Notes: generated by a model not told the origin, from the letters alone. A stretch of 64,000 nucleotides of DNA from Scandinavium ludwigii_A (GCA_050516505.1 CP191518.1:248001-312000), one strand, 5' to 3'; shown: positions 25,758 through 34,729, numbered from the stretch's first letter. Numbers and translations: made by a program.

Positions 25758-26491
25758 GCAACTGGCCTTATCCCCGCATCGTCGCCCACCGTGGCGGTGG
25801 TAAACGGGCTCCGGAAAACACCCTCGCGGCGATTGACGTCGGCGCGCGCTACGGCCACACGATGATCGAATTTGACGCCAAGCTGTCAAAAGACGGGCAG
25901 ATTTTCCTGCTGCATGACGACAATCTCGAGCGCACCAGCAATGGCTGGGGTGTGGCGGGTGAGCTTGAGTGGAACACACTGCTACAGGTCGATGCGGGCA
26001 GTTGGTTTAGCCGCGAGTTTAAAGGCGAGCCGCTGCCGCTGCTATCACAGGTGGCGGAGCGCTGTCGTGCGCACGGCCTGATGGCCAATATCGAAATCAA
26101 ACCGACAACCGGCACCGGGCCGCTGACCGGCAAAACGGTTGCCCTTGCGGCGCGCGAATTGTGGGCAGGCATGACGCCGCCGCTGCTCTCATCGTTTGAA
26201 ATCGACGCGCTGGTAGCCGCACAACACGCGGCACCTGAATTGCCTCGCGGGTTGTTGCTGGATGACTGGCGCGATGACTGGCAGGCACTGACCACACGGC
26301 TCGGATGTGTGTCGATTCACGTTTATCACAAGCTGCTGGATGAAACGCGGGTGAAAATGTTGAAAGCGGCGGGGCTGCATATTCTGGTGTACACCGTGAA
26401 CAAACCCCAGCGAGCATCAGAACTGCTGCGCTGGGGCGTGGACGCCATCTGTACCGACGTGATTGACGTTATCGGGCCTGACTTCCGCTAG
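25754..26491 (+). CDS. ugpQ: Glycerophosphodiester phosphodiesterase UgpQ (cytosolic)
   Basis: UgpQ splits glycerophosphodiesters into glycerol-3-phosphate and the alcohol as they arrive through the Ugp importer. The 245-residue protein has no signal peptide and carries the GDPD motif: catalytic His in AHRGGG (His12), PENTL (about 20-24), EFDAKLSKDG and the second catalytic His in FLLHDDNLERT. It starts within the ugpC stop codon and ends the operon. It lacks the last two residues of E. coli UgpQ. Confidence 0.95.
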
Positions 26492-26502
26492 GCCCTTCGC
26501 GG

Positions 26503-26907
26503 TTAACGAGAAAGCGGCTGTGGGTTAGACGGTGTACTCAGCAGGTCGCCGTTCTGAGTCTGCGGTAGCATGTGCTGCTGCGAACTGTTAAGCGTTCTGT
26601 CACTGTTGCCGCTTAACATCCCGCCGCTGGTGTTCGGCAGCACCTGCTCCCCCGGCTGGCCGTTCAGCACCCGCTGCTGATTGCTGTTCATCTGCGTTTG
26701 CAAATGCTGCTGCTGAACCTGGTTTTGGTTCTGTAGCTGCTGATTCAACATCCCTTTCTGCTGTTGCTGCTGCGTATTCATCTGCGTTTGCATCCGCTGC
26801 TGGCTCGGGATCACATACCCTGGCTGGTTGGGGTTGTTGGTGGTGTTGAGTGGCTGTGCTAAAACGGCAAACGGCATTAACGCCGCAAGAAATAATAACC
26901 TGTTCAT
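26503..26907 (-). CDS. yhhA: DUF2756 Gln/Asn-rich secreted protein YhhA
   Basis: This 134-residue protein has a signal peptide (about residues 1-18, ending in VLAQ) and a low-complexity mature part made mostly of Gln and Asn with repeated QQRMQTQ-like stretches. The family occurs in enterobacteria and its function is unknown. I chose the start at 26907 because a GGAGGA ribosome site precedes it and a signal peptide follows directly; the frame remains open to 27018 but that part is intergenic. It lies between ugpQ and ggt as in E. coli, whose version is longer (146 residues). Confidence 0.88.
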   Translation of the reverse strand: MNRLLFLAALMPFAVLAQPLNTTNNPNQPGYVIPSQQRMQTQMNTQQQQQKGMLNQQLQNQNQVQQQHLQTQMNSNQQRVLNGQPGEQVLPNTSGGMLSGNSDRTLNSSQQHMLPQTQNGDLLSTPSNPQPLSR

Positions 26908-27031
26908 CGTGTCCTCCTCCCCAAAAGGGGCTTCCCTTAAGTTTACCTCCAATTGCCCATTTCGATGATTTTTTAGGAATTCTGAACCAGGCTTAAGCGG
27001 GAACACAACACCCATCACCTGGAGAATAACA

Positions 27032-28783
27032 ATGACAGAAACGCGTTTTTGGCGCGGGGCGGCGATTGCTGCTCTGCTGGCAGGAGGGACGTTCAGCGTG
27101 GCGGCGACCGAGCCGTCGCCCGCGGCACCGCCGGTGTCTTATGGTGTGGAAGCGGATGTTTTCCACCCGGTTACGGCCCAGAAGGGCATGGTCGCGTCGG
27201 TGGATGAAACGGCGACAAAAGTCGGCGTGGAGATATTAAAACAGGGCGGGAATGCGGTAGATGCCGCGGTGGCCGTGGGTTACGCGCTGGCGGTCACGCA
27301 CCCGCAGGCGGGGAACCTCGGCGGCGGTGGTTTTATGCTGTTGCGCACCAAAGACGGTAAAACGACCTCGATCGACTTCCGTGAAATGGCGCCAGCGCAG
27401 GCTACCCGCGATATGTTCCTCGACGATCAGGGCAACCCTGACAGCAAAAAATCGCTAACGTCACACCTGGCATCCGGCACGCCGGGCACCGTGGCCGGTT
27501 TCTCGCTGGCGCTGAAAGAGTACGGCACGATGCCGCTCAACAAAGTGGTGCGTCCGGCCATCAAGCTCGCCAAAGAGGGTTTTATCGTTAACGATGCGCT
27601 GGCGGGTGACCTGAAAACTTACGGGTCTGAAGTCATTCCCCAACACGAAAACAGCAAAGCCATCTTCTGGAAAGATGGCGAGCCGCTGAAGAAGGGCGAT
27701 AAGCTGGTGCAGGCCAACCTGGCGAAAAGCCTGGAAATGATTGCTGAGAACGGGCCGGATGCGTTTTATAAAGGCGGCATTGCCGATCAGATTGCCGATG
27801 AAATGAAAAAGAACGGCGGGCTGATGACCAAAGAGGACCTGGCCAATTACAAAGCGGTAGAGCGTGAGCCCATCAGCGGCGACTACCGTGGCTATCAAGT
27901 GTTCTCCATGCCGCCGCCGTCTTCCGGGGGCATTCATATTGTTGAAATCCTGAATATCCTGGAAAACTTCGATATGCATAAATACGGCTTTGGCAGCGCC
28001 GATGCGATGCAAATTATGGCGGAAGCCGAGAAGCATGCCTACGCCGATCGCTCGGAATACCTTGGCGACCCGGATTTCGTTAAAGTGCCGTGGCAGGCGT
28101 TGACCAGCAAGGCTTACGCCAAATCCATTGCTGACGAAATCGATGTCAATAAAGCCAAACCGTCGAGCCAGATCCGTCCCGGCAAGCTCGCGCCGTATGA
28201 AAGCAACCAGACTACCCATTTCTCGGTGGTGGATAAAGACGGCAACGCGGTGGCGGTGACCTATACCCTCAACACTGTCTTCGGCACCGGCATTGTGGCG
28301 GGCAATAGCGGCATTCTGATGAACAACCAGATGGATGATTTCTCAGCCAAACCGGGTGTGCCGAACGTGTACGGCCTGGTCGGCGGAGATGCAAACGCCG
28401 TTGGGCCGCATAAGCGTCCGCTGTCGTCGATGTCACCGACTATCGTCGTGAAAGACGGGAAAACCTGGCTGGTCACCGGCAGCCCAGGCGGCAGCCGAAT
28501 TATCACCACCGTGCTGCAAATGGTGGTGAATACAATCGACTTTGGAATGAACGTCGCCGAAGCAACAAATGCACCGCGCTTCCATCACCAGTGGTTGCCG
28601 GATGAGCTGCGAGTGGAGAAGGGCTTTAGCCCGGATACGCTGAAGCTACTGACGGATAAAGGTCAGAAAGTGGCGGTGAAAGAGGCGATGGGCAGCACCC
28701 AGAGTATTATGGTCGGCCCGGACGGCACGCTGTACGGTGCGTCGGACCCGCGTTCAGTGGATGATTTAACGGCGGGGTACTGA
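27032..28783 (+). CDS. ggt: Gamma-glutamyltranspeptidase
   Basis: Ggt is a periplasmic N-terminal-nucleophile hydrolase that cleaves gamma-glutamyl bonds in glutathione and related compounds. The 583-residue precursor has a signal peptide of about 25 residues and cleaves itself into two subunits at the conserved TTHFSVVDKDGNAV, where Thr394 becomes the nucleophile. Substrate-binding motifs include NLGGGGFML (about 95) and, in the small subunit, SSMSPTIV and TGSPGGSRI. The length is close to the 580 residues of the E. coli enzyme. It is a single gene followed by a REP element. Confidence 0.97.
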   Translation: MTETRFWRGAAIAALLAGGTFSVAATEPSPAAPPVSYGVEADVFHPVTAQKGMVASVDETATKVGVEILKQGGNAVDAAVAVGYALAVTHPQAGNLGGGGFMLLRTKDGKTTSIDFREMAPAQATRDMFLDDQGNPDSKKSLTSHLASGTPGTVAGFSLALKEYGTMPLNKVVRPAIKLAKEGFIVNDALAGDLKTYGSEVIPQHENSKAIFWKDGEPLKKGDKLVQANLAKSLEMIAENGPDAFYKGGIADQIADEMKKNGGLMTKEDLANYKAVEREPISGDYRGYQVFSMPPPSSGGIHIVEILNILENFDMHKYGFGSADAMQIMAEAEKHAYADRSEYLGDPDFVKVPWQALTSKAYAKSIADEIDVNKAKPSSQIRPGKLAPYESNQTTHFSVVDKDGNAVAVTYTLNTVFGTGIVAGNSGILMNNQMDDFSAKPGVPNVYGLVGGDANAVGPHKRPLSSMSPTIVVKDGKTWLVTGSPGGSRIITTVLQMVVNTIDFGMNVAEATNAPRFHHQWLPDELRVEKGFSPDTLKLLTDKGQKVAVKEAMGSTQSIMVGPDGTLYGASDPRSVDDLTAGY

Positions 28784-28787
28784 TTTT

Positions 28788-28861
28788 TATTGCCCGGCGG
28801 CACTGCGTTTGCCGGACCTACGGTTTTGTAGGCCCGGCAAGCTTAGCGCCGCCGGGCGCAT
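28788..28861. repeat. REP/BIME element behind ggt
   Basis: TTGCCCGGCGGCACTGCGTT, TGCCGGACCTACGG, TTGTAGGCCCGGCAAGC and GCGCCGCCGGGCGCAT make a pair of facing REP units. It lies between convergent ggt and yhhY. Confidence 0.85.
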
Positions 28862-28871
28862 GCCTGACGAA

Positions 28872-29366
28872 TTATTTCATCCGCGCCATAAAATACGCAT
28901 CCACGTATTCGCCGTTGCGCAGGGCAAAGTTTTTGCCGGTGCCTTCTACTTCGAAACCGAATTTGCGGTACAGGCCGATGCCTAACGGATTATCGACGAA
29001 CACCGTCAATTCAATCCGCTCCACGCGCAGCCAGTTATCACACAGATTCACCATCTCACGCAGCAGCGCGCTGCCGACGCCCCGGTTCTGAAATTCCGAC
29101 GCGACACTGATGCCAAAGGTGGCAACATGGCTGCGACGCGGGTTTTCCATCACGTCCAGCGTCAGATGGCCCACGACGCGCTCATCAATGCAGGCCACGA
29201 GCTGGCGTCTGTTGGGTTTACGCATCACGCGTTCGTGCCACATCTCCATCGAAGGGTGAGGAATTTGTAGCGTCGAGTGATAAACATCCGCATGCGTGTG
29301 CATCTGATGTAACGCGGCTGCGTCGGTGGCGTCAACGTGGCGGACGATTATCTCACTCGTACTCAT
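28872..29366 (-). CDS. yhhY: GNAT family L-amino acid N-acetyltransferase (YhhY/AaaT)
   Basis: This 164-residue GNAT protein has the acetyl-CoA pyrophosphate loop FQNRGVGSALLREM (about residues 93-106) and the family C-terminus NGEYVDAYFMARMK. E. coli YhhY (AaaT) acetylates amino acids such as Met and Phe and some analogues. The match is close from the second half onward, and the N-terminal third is more divergent, which could change substrate range. It is divergent from ryhB, as in E. coli. Confidence 0.9.
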   Translation of the reverse strand: MSTSEIIVRHVDATDAAALHQMHTHADVYHSTLQIPHPSMEMWHERVMRKPNRRQLVACIDERVVGHLTLDVMENPRRSHVATFGISVASEFQNRGVGSALLREMVNLCDNWLRVERIELTVFVDNPLGIGLYRKFGFEVEGTGKNFALRNGEYVDAYFMARMK

Positions 29367-29462
29367 TCCTGTTCCTTATCCCGTCTGCGGGAAGTGTGTT
29401 GTCCCCTTTAACATCTCCGAGTCACAAAAATTCGTCAACTGCTGATTTTTATCAAAAAGGGG

Positions 29463-29496
29463 TAGACAAGTGCGAATGATAATGATTATTATTGTC
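29463..29496 (+). promoter_or_regulatory. ryhB promoter with Fur box
   Basis: A 19-base Fur site beginning GATAATGATTATTATTG covers 29478-29496 and differs from the consensus at few positions. It overlaps the -10 element TATTAT (29487-29492), with TAGACA (29463-29468) as a -35 at 18 bases spacing. Iron-loaded Fur would cover the polymerase site, as known in E. coli. Confidence 0.92.
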
Positions 29497-29498
29497 AT

Positions 29499-29594
29499 GC
29501 GTTCAGGGAGACCCTTACGGAGAACCTGAAAGCACGACATTGCTCACATTGCTTCCAGTATTATTTTGTAGCCAGCCTAGTGCTGGCTTTTTTT
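29499..29594 (+). ncRNA. ryhB: Iron-responsive small RNA RyhB
   Basis: RyhB pairs, with Hfq, to messages of iron-using proteins such as sodB and sdh and causes their decay when iron is scarce. The core GAACCTGAAAGCACGACATT and GCTCACATTGCTTCCAGT is the same as the E. coli RNA as I remember it. The 3' hairpin AGCCAGC/GCTGGCT followed by nine T residues is the Hfq-bound terminator. Differences lie in the 5' end (GCGTTCAGGGAG) and the terminator loop. The gene sits between yhhY and yhhX, its K-12 location. A 62-codon open frame across it is spurious. Confidence 0.95.
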
Positions 29595-29676
29595 TGCCCG
29601 TCTTATTTGTCGCCGTAGCGGCGTTGGCTCGACTTCAGTATGTTAGGGGGTATTCAAAGTCAAAAAGGACTGAGCC

Positions 29677-30714
29677 ATGACCCTACACTGTGCATTTATT
29701 GGTTTCGGAAAAAGCACTACCCGCTATCACCTCCCATACGTTCTTAACCGCAAAGACAGCTGGCATGTGGCGCATATTTATCGTCGTAGCCCGAAGCCGG
29801 AAGAGCAGCATCCGCAGTATCAGCACATTCATTTCACCCGCGAGCTGAACGACGTGCTGAACGATCCGCAGGTCAAGCTGGTGGTGGTCTGTACGCATGC
29901 CGACAGCCATTTCGATTATGCGAAACGGGCGCTGGAAGCCGGGAAAAACGTGCTGGTGGAAAAACCGTTCACCCCGACGCTGGCTGAAGCCAACGCGCTG
30001 TTTGCGCTGGCAAAAGAAAAGGGACTGACGGTCACGCCGTACCAGAACCGTCGATTTGATTCCTGCTTCCTGACCGCCAAAAAAGCGATTGAGAGCGGCA
30101 AACTGGGCGAAATCGTGGAAATCGAAAGTCATTTCGATTACTACCGTCCGGTCGCGGAAACCAAACCGGGCTTGCCGCAGGATGGCGCGTTTTACGGCCT
30201 GGGCGTGCACACCATGGACCAGATAATCTCGCTGTTTGGCCGCCCGAATAACGTTGCCTACGACATCCGTAGCCTGCGCAATAAAGCCAACCCGGACGAC
30301 ACCTTTGAAGCGCAGCTTTTCTACGGCGACCTGAAAGCGATCGTCAAAACCAGCCATCTGGTGAAAATCGATTACCCGAAATTTATCGTCCACGGCACTA
30401 ATGGTTCGTACCTGAAATACGGTATCGATCAACAGGAAACCAGCCTCAAGGCCAATATCATGCCAGGTGAACCCGGCTTTGGCGCTGACGACAGTATCGG
30501 ACACATCGAGTACATGAATGCCGAAGGCGTCAGCGTACGGGAAGAGGTGAAACCGGAAATCGGCGACTACGGCCGGGTCTACGACGCGTTGTATGACACG
30601 CTTAAAAACGGGGCGCCGAATTACGTCAAGGAAACTGAAGTTCTCACCAACCTTGAGATCCTCGAGCGGGCCTTCGAACAGGCTTCTCCTGCCACGATAA
30701 CCCTCGCGAAATAA
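29677..30714 (+). CDS. yhhX: Gfo/Idh/MocA family oxidoreductase YhhX
   Basis: This 345-residue protein has an N-terminal Rossmann fold (CAFIGFGKSTTRYH, residues 5-18), the family motif VEKPF (94-98) and a C-terminal alpha/beta domain with the GVHTMDQIISLFG helix (about 180). The length matches E. coli YhhX. Such enzymes oxidise or reduce sugars or polyols with NAD(P); the substrate is unknown. It follows ryhB by 82 bases and is followed by yhhW in the same direction. Confidence 0.94.
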   Translation: MTLHCAFIGFGKSTTRYHLPYVLNRKDSWHVAHIYRRSPKPEEQHPQYQHIHFTRELNDVLNDPQVKLVVVCTHADSHFDYAKRALEAGKNVLVEKPFTPTLAEANALFALAKEKGLTVTPYQNRRFDSCFLTAKKAIESGKLGEIVEIESHFDYYRPVAETKPGLPQDGAFYGLGVHTMDQIISLFGRPNNVAYDIRSLRNKANPDDTFEAQLFYGDLKAIVKTSHLVKIDYPKFIVHGTNGSYLKYGIDQQETSLKANIMPGEPGFGADDSIGHIEYMNAEGVSVREEVKPEIGDYGRVYDALYDTLKNGAPNYVKETEVLTNLEILERAFEQASPATITLAK

Positions 30715-30724
30715 GCGGATTTGG

Positions 30725-30761
30725 CTCCTCTGAAGTTGTTCATAAATTTTGAACAGAGGAG
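30725..30761 (+). terminator. Interrupted hairpin between yhhX and yhhW
   Basis: CTCCTCTG (30725-30732) pairs with CAGAGGAG (30754-30761), and an inner TGTTCA/TGAACA pair (30737-30742 and 30750-30755) extends the structure. A weak T stretch follows. It may end yhhX transcription; the inner dyad could also be an operator for yhhW. Confidence 0.5.
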
Positions 30762-30838
30762 TCAATTTTCACCCACTATCATCCTAAACCGTTCGGGTCC
30801 ACACTAACTCCATCGAAACGAAGACGGAGTTAGACATC

Positions 30839-31534
30839 ATGATTTTCTTACGCAAAGCAAACGAACGTGGCCATGCAAATCACGGCTGGCTGGACTCTTG
30901 GCACACCTTCTCGTTCGCCAATTATTACGACGCGAACTTCATGGGCTTCTCTGCGCTTCGCGTCATTAACGACGACGTGATTGATGCCGGTCAGGGCTTC
31001 GGCACTCACCCGCACAAAGACATGGAAATCCTGACCTACGTGCTGGAAGGGGCCGTGGAGCACGAAGACAGCATGGGCAACAAAGAGCAGGTGCCTGCCG
31101 GTGAATTCCAGATCATGAGCGCCGGGACCGGCGTGCGTCACTCGGAGTACAACCCGAGTAAAACGGAAAAATTGCACCTGTATCAAATCTGGATCATCCC
31201 GCAGGAAACGGGCATCACGCCGCGTTATGAGCAACGTCGTTTTGACGCCGAGCAGGGCAAACAGCTGGTGCTCTCGCCGGATGCGCGTGACGGTTCCCTG
31301 AAAGTGAACCAGGACATGGAACTCTATCGCTGGGCGCTGCTGAAAGATGAGCAGTCAGTGCATCAGATTTCAGCGGATCGTCGGGTGTGGATCCAGGTCG
31401 TGAAAGGTGAAGTGTCCATTAACGGCACCAAAGCGACGAGCGCCGATGGTCTGGCCATCTGGGATGAGCAGGCGATTTCGGTCCATGCCGACAGCGATGC
31501 TGAAATCCTGCTGTTCGATCTGCCACCGGTATAA
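30839..31534 (+). CDS. yhhW: Pirin family quercetin 2,3-dioxygenase YhhW
   Basis: This 231-residue bicupin has the metal ligands of E. coli YhhW at the same positions: His57 and His59 in THPHKDMEI, His101 and Glu103 in GVRHSEYN. E. coli YhhW has quercetinase activity in vitro; its physiological substrate is not known. The ATG at 30839 follows a good GGAGT ribosome site. It precedes gntR as in E. coli. Confidence 0.94.
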   Translation: MIFLRKANERGHANHGWLDSWHTFSFANYYDANFMGFSALRVINDDVIDAGQGFGTHPHKDMEILTYVLEGAVEHEDSMGNKEQVPAGEFQIMSAGTGVRHSEYNPSKTEKLHLYQIWIIPQETGITPRYEQRRFDAEQGKQLVLSPDARDGSLKVNQDMELYRWALLKDEQSVHQISADRRVWIQVVKGEVSINGTKATSADGLAIWDEQAISVHADSDAEILLFDLPPV

Positions 31535-31552
31535 TCCTGATTAAATAAATTT

Positions 31553-31583
31553 CAGAACCTTTCCCCAATGGGGGAAGGTTCTG
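31553..31583 (+). terminator. Hairpin behind yhhW
   Basis: CAGAACCTTTCCCC pairs with GGGGAAGGTTCTG around a short loop with one bulged base, 18 bases after the yhhW stop. No T run follows, so efficiency as a terminator is uncertain. Confidence 0.6.
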
Positions 31584-31636
31584 CTGCGTCCATGATAAAC
31601 TGAGGAAATGTTTCCCCCTTTATCAGCCTTCGGACG

Positions 31637-32632
31637 ATGAAAAAGAAAAGACCCGTACTTCAGGATGTTGCCGATCGCGTCGGCGTGACCAAAATGACGG
31701 TCAGTCGTTTTTTGCGCAACCCGGAACAGGTTTCCGAGGCGCTGCGCGGAAAAATTGCTATCGCTCTTGATGAACTGGGTTACATCCCCAACCGCGCCCC
31801 GGATATTTTGTCCAACTCGACCAGCCGCGCGATTGGTGTCCTTCTTCCTTCACTGACCAACCAGGTTTTCGCGGAAGTGCTGAAAGGCATTGAAAGCGTG
31901 ACCGATGCCTACGGCTACCAGGCCATGCTCGCCCACTACGGCTACAAGCCGGAAATGGAAGAGGAGCGTCTGGAATCGATGCTCTCCTGGAACATCGACG
32001 GGCTGATCCTTTCTGAGCGCAACCACACTGCGCGCACCCGCAAAATGATTGAAGTTTCCGGTATTCCGGTGGTTGAACTGATGGACAGCCAGTCGCCGTG
32101 CATCGATATCGCCGTCGGTTTCGACAACTTCGAAGCCGCCCGCCAGATGACTGCCACCATCATTTCACGCGGCCACCGCCACATTGCCTATCTTGGCGCA
32201 CGCCTCGACGAACGCACCATCATCAAGCAGAAGGGCTACGAGCAAGCGATGCGCGAAGCGGGCCTGACGCCCTACAGCGTGATGGTTGAGCAGTCGTCAT
32301 CGTACTCCTCCGGGATTGAGCTGATGCGCCAGGCGCGTCGTGAATATCCACAGCTCGACGGTATTTTCTGTACCAACGATGACCTTGCGGTAGGCGCGGC
32401 GTTTGAATGTCAGCGCCTGGGCTTAAAAATCCCCGACGATATGGCGATTGCCGGTTTCCACGGCCACGATATCGGCCAGGTGATGGAACCGCGTCTGGCG
32501 AGCGTGCTGACACCTCGCGAACGAATGGGCCGCATCGGCGCTGAGCGCCTGCTGGCGCGTATTCGTGGTGAAATTGTGACGCCTAAGATGTTAGATTTAG
32601 GTTTCACATTGTCACCAGGCGGATCAATTTAA
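31637..32632 (+). CDS. gntR: Gluconate operon repressor GntR (LacI family)
   Basis: GntR represses gluconate uptake and phosphorylation genes and lets go on binding gluconate. The 331-residue protein has a LacI-type helix-turn-helix (residues 8-28, LQDVADRVGVTKMTVSRFL), the hinge, and a periplasmic-binding-type effector domain. The length equals that of E. coli GntR. It lies upstream of gntK with a 130-base gap that contains CRP and GntR sites. Confidence 0.96.
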   Translation: MKKKRPVLQDVADRVGVTKMTVSRFLRNPEQVSEALRGKIAIALDELGYIPNRAPDILSNSTSRAIGVLLPSLTNQVFAEVLKGIESVTDAYGYQAMLAHYGYKPEMEEERLESMLSWNIDGLILSERNHTARTRKMIEVSGIPVVELMDSQSPCIDIAVGFDNFEAARQMTATIISRGHRHIAYLGARLDERTIIKQKGYEQAMREAGLTPYSVMVEQSSSYSSGIELMRQARREYPQLDGIFCTNDDLAVGAAFECQRLGLKIPDDMAIAGFHGHDIGQVMEPRLASVLTPRERMGRIGAERLLARIRGEIVTPKMLDLGFTLSPGGSI

Positions 32633-32641
32633 ACTGACAAG

Positions 32642-32657
32642 TTTGAAGTAGATCACA
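32642..32657 (+). promoter_or_regulatory. CRP site of the gntKU promoter
   Basis: TTTGA, six bases, TCACA: a good match to the CRP half sites TGTGA/TCACA. It lies 121 bases before the gntK start and about 55 bases before the GntR operator pair, matching E. coli, where gntKU is activated by cAMP-CRP. Confidence 0.82.
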
Positions 32658-32711
32658 CAACGCAGTTTATCGTCCGGATGGTTATTGCTTATCCACAAGC
32701 CCGGCAGGACA

Positions 32712-32741
32712 ATGTTACCGATAACAGTTACCCGTAACAAA
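32712..32741 (+). promoter_or_regulatory. Two GntR operator sites before gntK
   Basis: ATGTTACCGATAACAG (32712-32727) and GTTACCCGTAAC (32727-32738) are adjacent dyads of the ATGTTA-N4-TAACAT type recognised by GntR. They lie 20-50 bases before the gntK start. The same operator pair is known in E. coli. Confidence 0.88.
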
Positions 32742-32762
32742 TCGACCTGTGGGAGCAACGCT

Positions 32763-33293
32763 TTGAGCACAACTAACCATGATCACCATGTCTACGTTTT
32801 GATGGGCGTCTCTGGTAGCGGTAAATCTGCCGTCGCCAGCGAAGTCGCGTATCAGCTGCACGCCGCGTTTCTTGATGGTGACTTCCTCCATCCGCGCAGC
32901 AACATCGTCAAAATGTCCTCCGGCGAAGCGCTGAACGACGACGACCGCAAACCGTGGTTGCAGGCCCTGAATGACGCCGCTTTCGCGATGCAGCGCACCA
33001 ATAAAGTGTCGCTGATCGTCTGTTCAGCCCTGAAAAAAACCTACCGCGACCTGCTGCGTGACGGCAATCCGAACCTCTCCTTTATCTACATGAAGGGCGA
33101 TTTCGACGTGATCGAAAGCCGCCTGAAAGCGCGTAAAGGCCACTTCTTCAAGACCCAAATGCTGGTCACGCAGTTTGAAACGCTGCAAGAGCCGGGCGCG
33201 GACGAAGCCGACGTGCTGGTGGTCGATATCGATCAGCCGCTGGAAGGCGTTGTCGCGAGTACCATTGAGTTAATCAACAAAGGCAGTAAGTAG
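32763..33293 (+). CDS. gntK: Gluconokinase, thermoresistant (GntK)
   Basis: GntK phosphorylates gluconate to 6-phosphogluconate, which feeds the Entner-Doudoroff and pentose phosphate routes. The 176-residue kinase has the P-loop GVSGSGKS (15-22) and the FLDGDFLHP substrate motif (about 35-43). I propose the TTG at 32763 as start: it yields the family N-terminus MSTTNHDHH and has a GGGAG ribosome site seven bases upstream. The next ATG would remove part of the P-loop strand, and the longer open frame back to 32685 overlaps the operators. Its stop overlaps the gntU start by one base. Confidence 0.94.
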   Translation: MSTTNHDHHVYVLMGVSGSGKSAVASEVAYQLHAAFLDGDFLHPRSNIVKMSSGEALNDDDRKPWLQALNDAAFAMQRTNKVSLIVCSALKKTYRDLLRDGNPNLSFIYMKGDFDVIESRLKARKGHFFKTQMLVTQFETLQEPGADEADVLVVDIDQPLEGVVASTIELINKGSK

Positions 33294-34633
33294 TGACTAC
33301 ATTAACGCTTGTTTTAACAGCAGTCGGCTCAGTATTGCTGCTGCTGTTTTTAGTGATGAAGGCGCGGATGCACGCCTTCGTGGCTTTGATGGTGGTGTCT
33401 ATTGGTGCAGGGCTTTTCTCGGGTATGCCGCTCGATAAAATCGCTGACACGATGCAAAAAGGGATGGGCGGAACGCTCGGCTTCCTCGCGATTGTGGTCG
33501 CGCTGGGGGCAATGTTCGGCAAAATTCTGCATGAGACCGGCGCGGTCGATCAGATTGCCGTCAAAATGCTGAAGTCCTTCGGACACAGTCGGGCGCATTA
33601 TGCGATAGGCCTCGCAGGGCTTATCTGTGCGCTGCCGCTGTTCTTCGAAGTGGCTATCGTGCTGTTGATTAGCGTCGCGTTTTCCATGGCGCGTCACACC
33701 GGGACCAACCTGGTGAAACTGGTTATTCCTCTGTTTGCCGGTGTGGCTGCGGCGGCGGCGTTTCTGCTGCCAGGGCCTGCGCCGATGCTGCTGGCTTCGC
33801 AGATGCACGCTGATTTTGGCTGGATGATTTTGATTGGCCTGTGCGCGGCCATTCCGGGGATGATTATCGCCGGGCCGCTGTGGGGCAATTTCATCAGTCG
33901 TCACGTTGAGCTGCACATTCCGGACGATATTTCCGAGCCGCATCTGGGCGAAGGCAAAATGCCGAGCTTTGGCTTCAGCCTCGCGCTGATCCTGCTGCCG
34001 CTGGTGCTGGTTGGCCTGAAAACTATCGCCGCTCACTTTGTACCACAGGGTTCTACGGCGTATGAGTGGTTCGAGTTTATCGGCCATCCATTTACCGCCA
34101 TCCTCGTTGCGTGTCTAGTGGCGATTTACGGCCTGGCGATGCGTCAGGGCATGCCGAAAGACCGCGTGATGGAAATCTGCGGCGCGGCACTGCAACCGGC
34201 GGGTATTATTCTGTTGGTCATTGGTGCGGGCGGTGTATTCAAACAGGTGCTGGTGGATTCCGGTGTGGGCCCGGCGCTCGGTGAAGCGTTGACCGGCATG
34301 GGCCTGCCGATTGCCATTACCTGCTTCGTGCTGGCGGCAGCGGTGCGCATCATTCAGGGTTCCGCTACCGTTGCGTGTCTGACGGCGGTCGGTCTGGTGA
34401 TGCCGGTCATTGAGCAACTGCATTACAGCGGCGCGCAGATGGCGGCCCTGTCTATCTGTATCGCGGGCGGTTCAATCGTTGTGAGCCACGTGAACGACGC
34501 GGGCTTCTGGCTGTTCGGTAAGTTTACCGGCGCGACCGAAGCGCAAACGCTGAAGACCTGGACGATGATGGAAACCATTCTGGGGACCGTGGGTGCGATT
34601 GTCGGGATGATTGCGTTTACGTTGCTGAGCTAA
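33293..34633 (+). CDS. gntU: Low-affinity gluconate transporter GntU
   Basis: GntU is a gluconate:H+ symporter of the GntP family. The 446-residue protein has about 12-14 membrane segments and is very close to E. coli GntU, including FFEVAIVLLISVAFSMAR and SGSATVACLTAVGLV-like stretches (here QGSATVACLTA). It starts at GTG 33293, sharing one base with the gntK stop, so expression of kinase and permease is linked. The high-affinity partner gene gntT is not found behind malQ, where K-12 has it. Confidence 0.96.
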   Translation: MTTLTLVLTAVGSVLLLLFLVMKARMHAFVALMVVSIGAGLFSGMPLDKIADTMQKGMGGTLGFLAIVVALGAMFGKILHETGAVDQIAVKMLKSFGHSRAHYAIGLAGLICALPLFFEVAIVLLISVAFSMARHTGTNLVKLVIPLFAGVAAAAAFLLPGPAPMLLASQMHADFGWMILIGLCAAIPGMIIAGPLWGNFISRHVELHIPDDISEPHLGEGKMPSFGFSLALILLPLVLVGLKTIAAHFVPQGSTAYEWFEFIGHPFTAILVACLVAIYGLAMRQGMPKDRVMEICGAALQPAGIILLVIGAGGVFKQVLVDSGVGPALGEALTGMGLPIAITCFVLAAAVRIIQGSATVACLTAVGLVMPVIEQLHYSGAQMAALSICIAGGSIVVSHVNDAGFWLFGKFTGATEAQTLKTWTMMETILGTVGAIVGMIAFTLLS

Positions 34634-34650
34634 CAAAAGAGTGAGTACGG

Positions 34651-34699
34651 CCTGATGCCCTCACCCCAGCCCTCTCCCACGGGGAGAGGGTGCAAACAC
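34651..34699. repeat. CCCTCTCCC palindromic repeat, copy 7
   Basis: Read on the minus strand: GTGTTTGCACCCTCTCCCCG, TGGGAGAGGGCTGGGGTGAG, GGCATCAGG. It abuts the gntU/yhgN terminator at 34702, giving the same terminator-plus-palindrome order as behind livJ, here in the opposite orientation. Confidence 0.82.
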
Positions 34700-34701
34700 G
34701 A

Positions 34702-34729
34702 AAAACGGTAACCTGAAGGTTACCGTTTT
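34702..34729. terminator. Bidirectional terminator between gntU and yhgN
   Basis: AAAACGGTAACCT, GA, AGGTTACCGTTTT: a perfect 13-base stem with A and T tracts on either side, so it can stop transcripts from both convergent genes. It is a variant of the AAACGGCAACC stem behind rpoH and livJ, with two paired base changes that keep the helix. Confidence 0.92.

Noticed and set aside
29492..29680. 62-codon open frame over ryhB
   Set aside because: It coincides with a well-conserved sRNA and its terminator, and the peptide has no resemblance to any protein I know.
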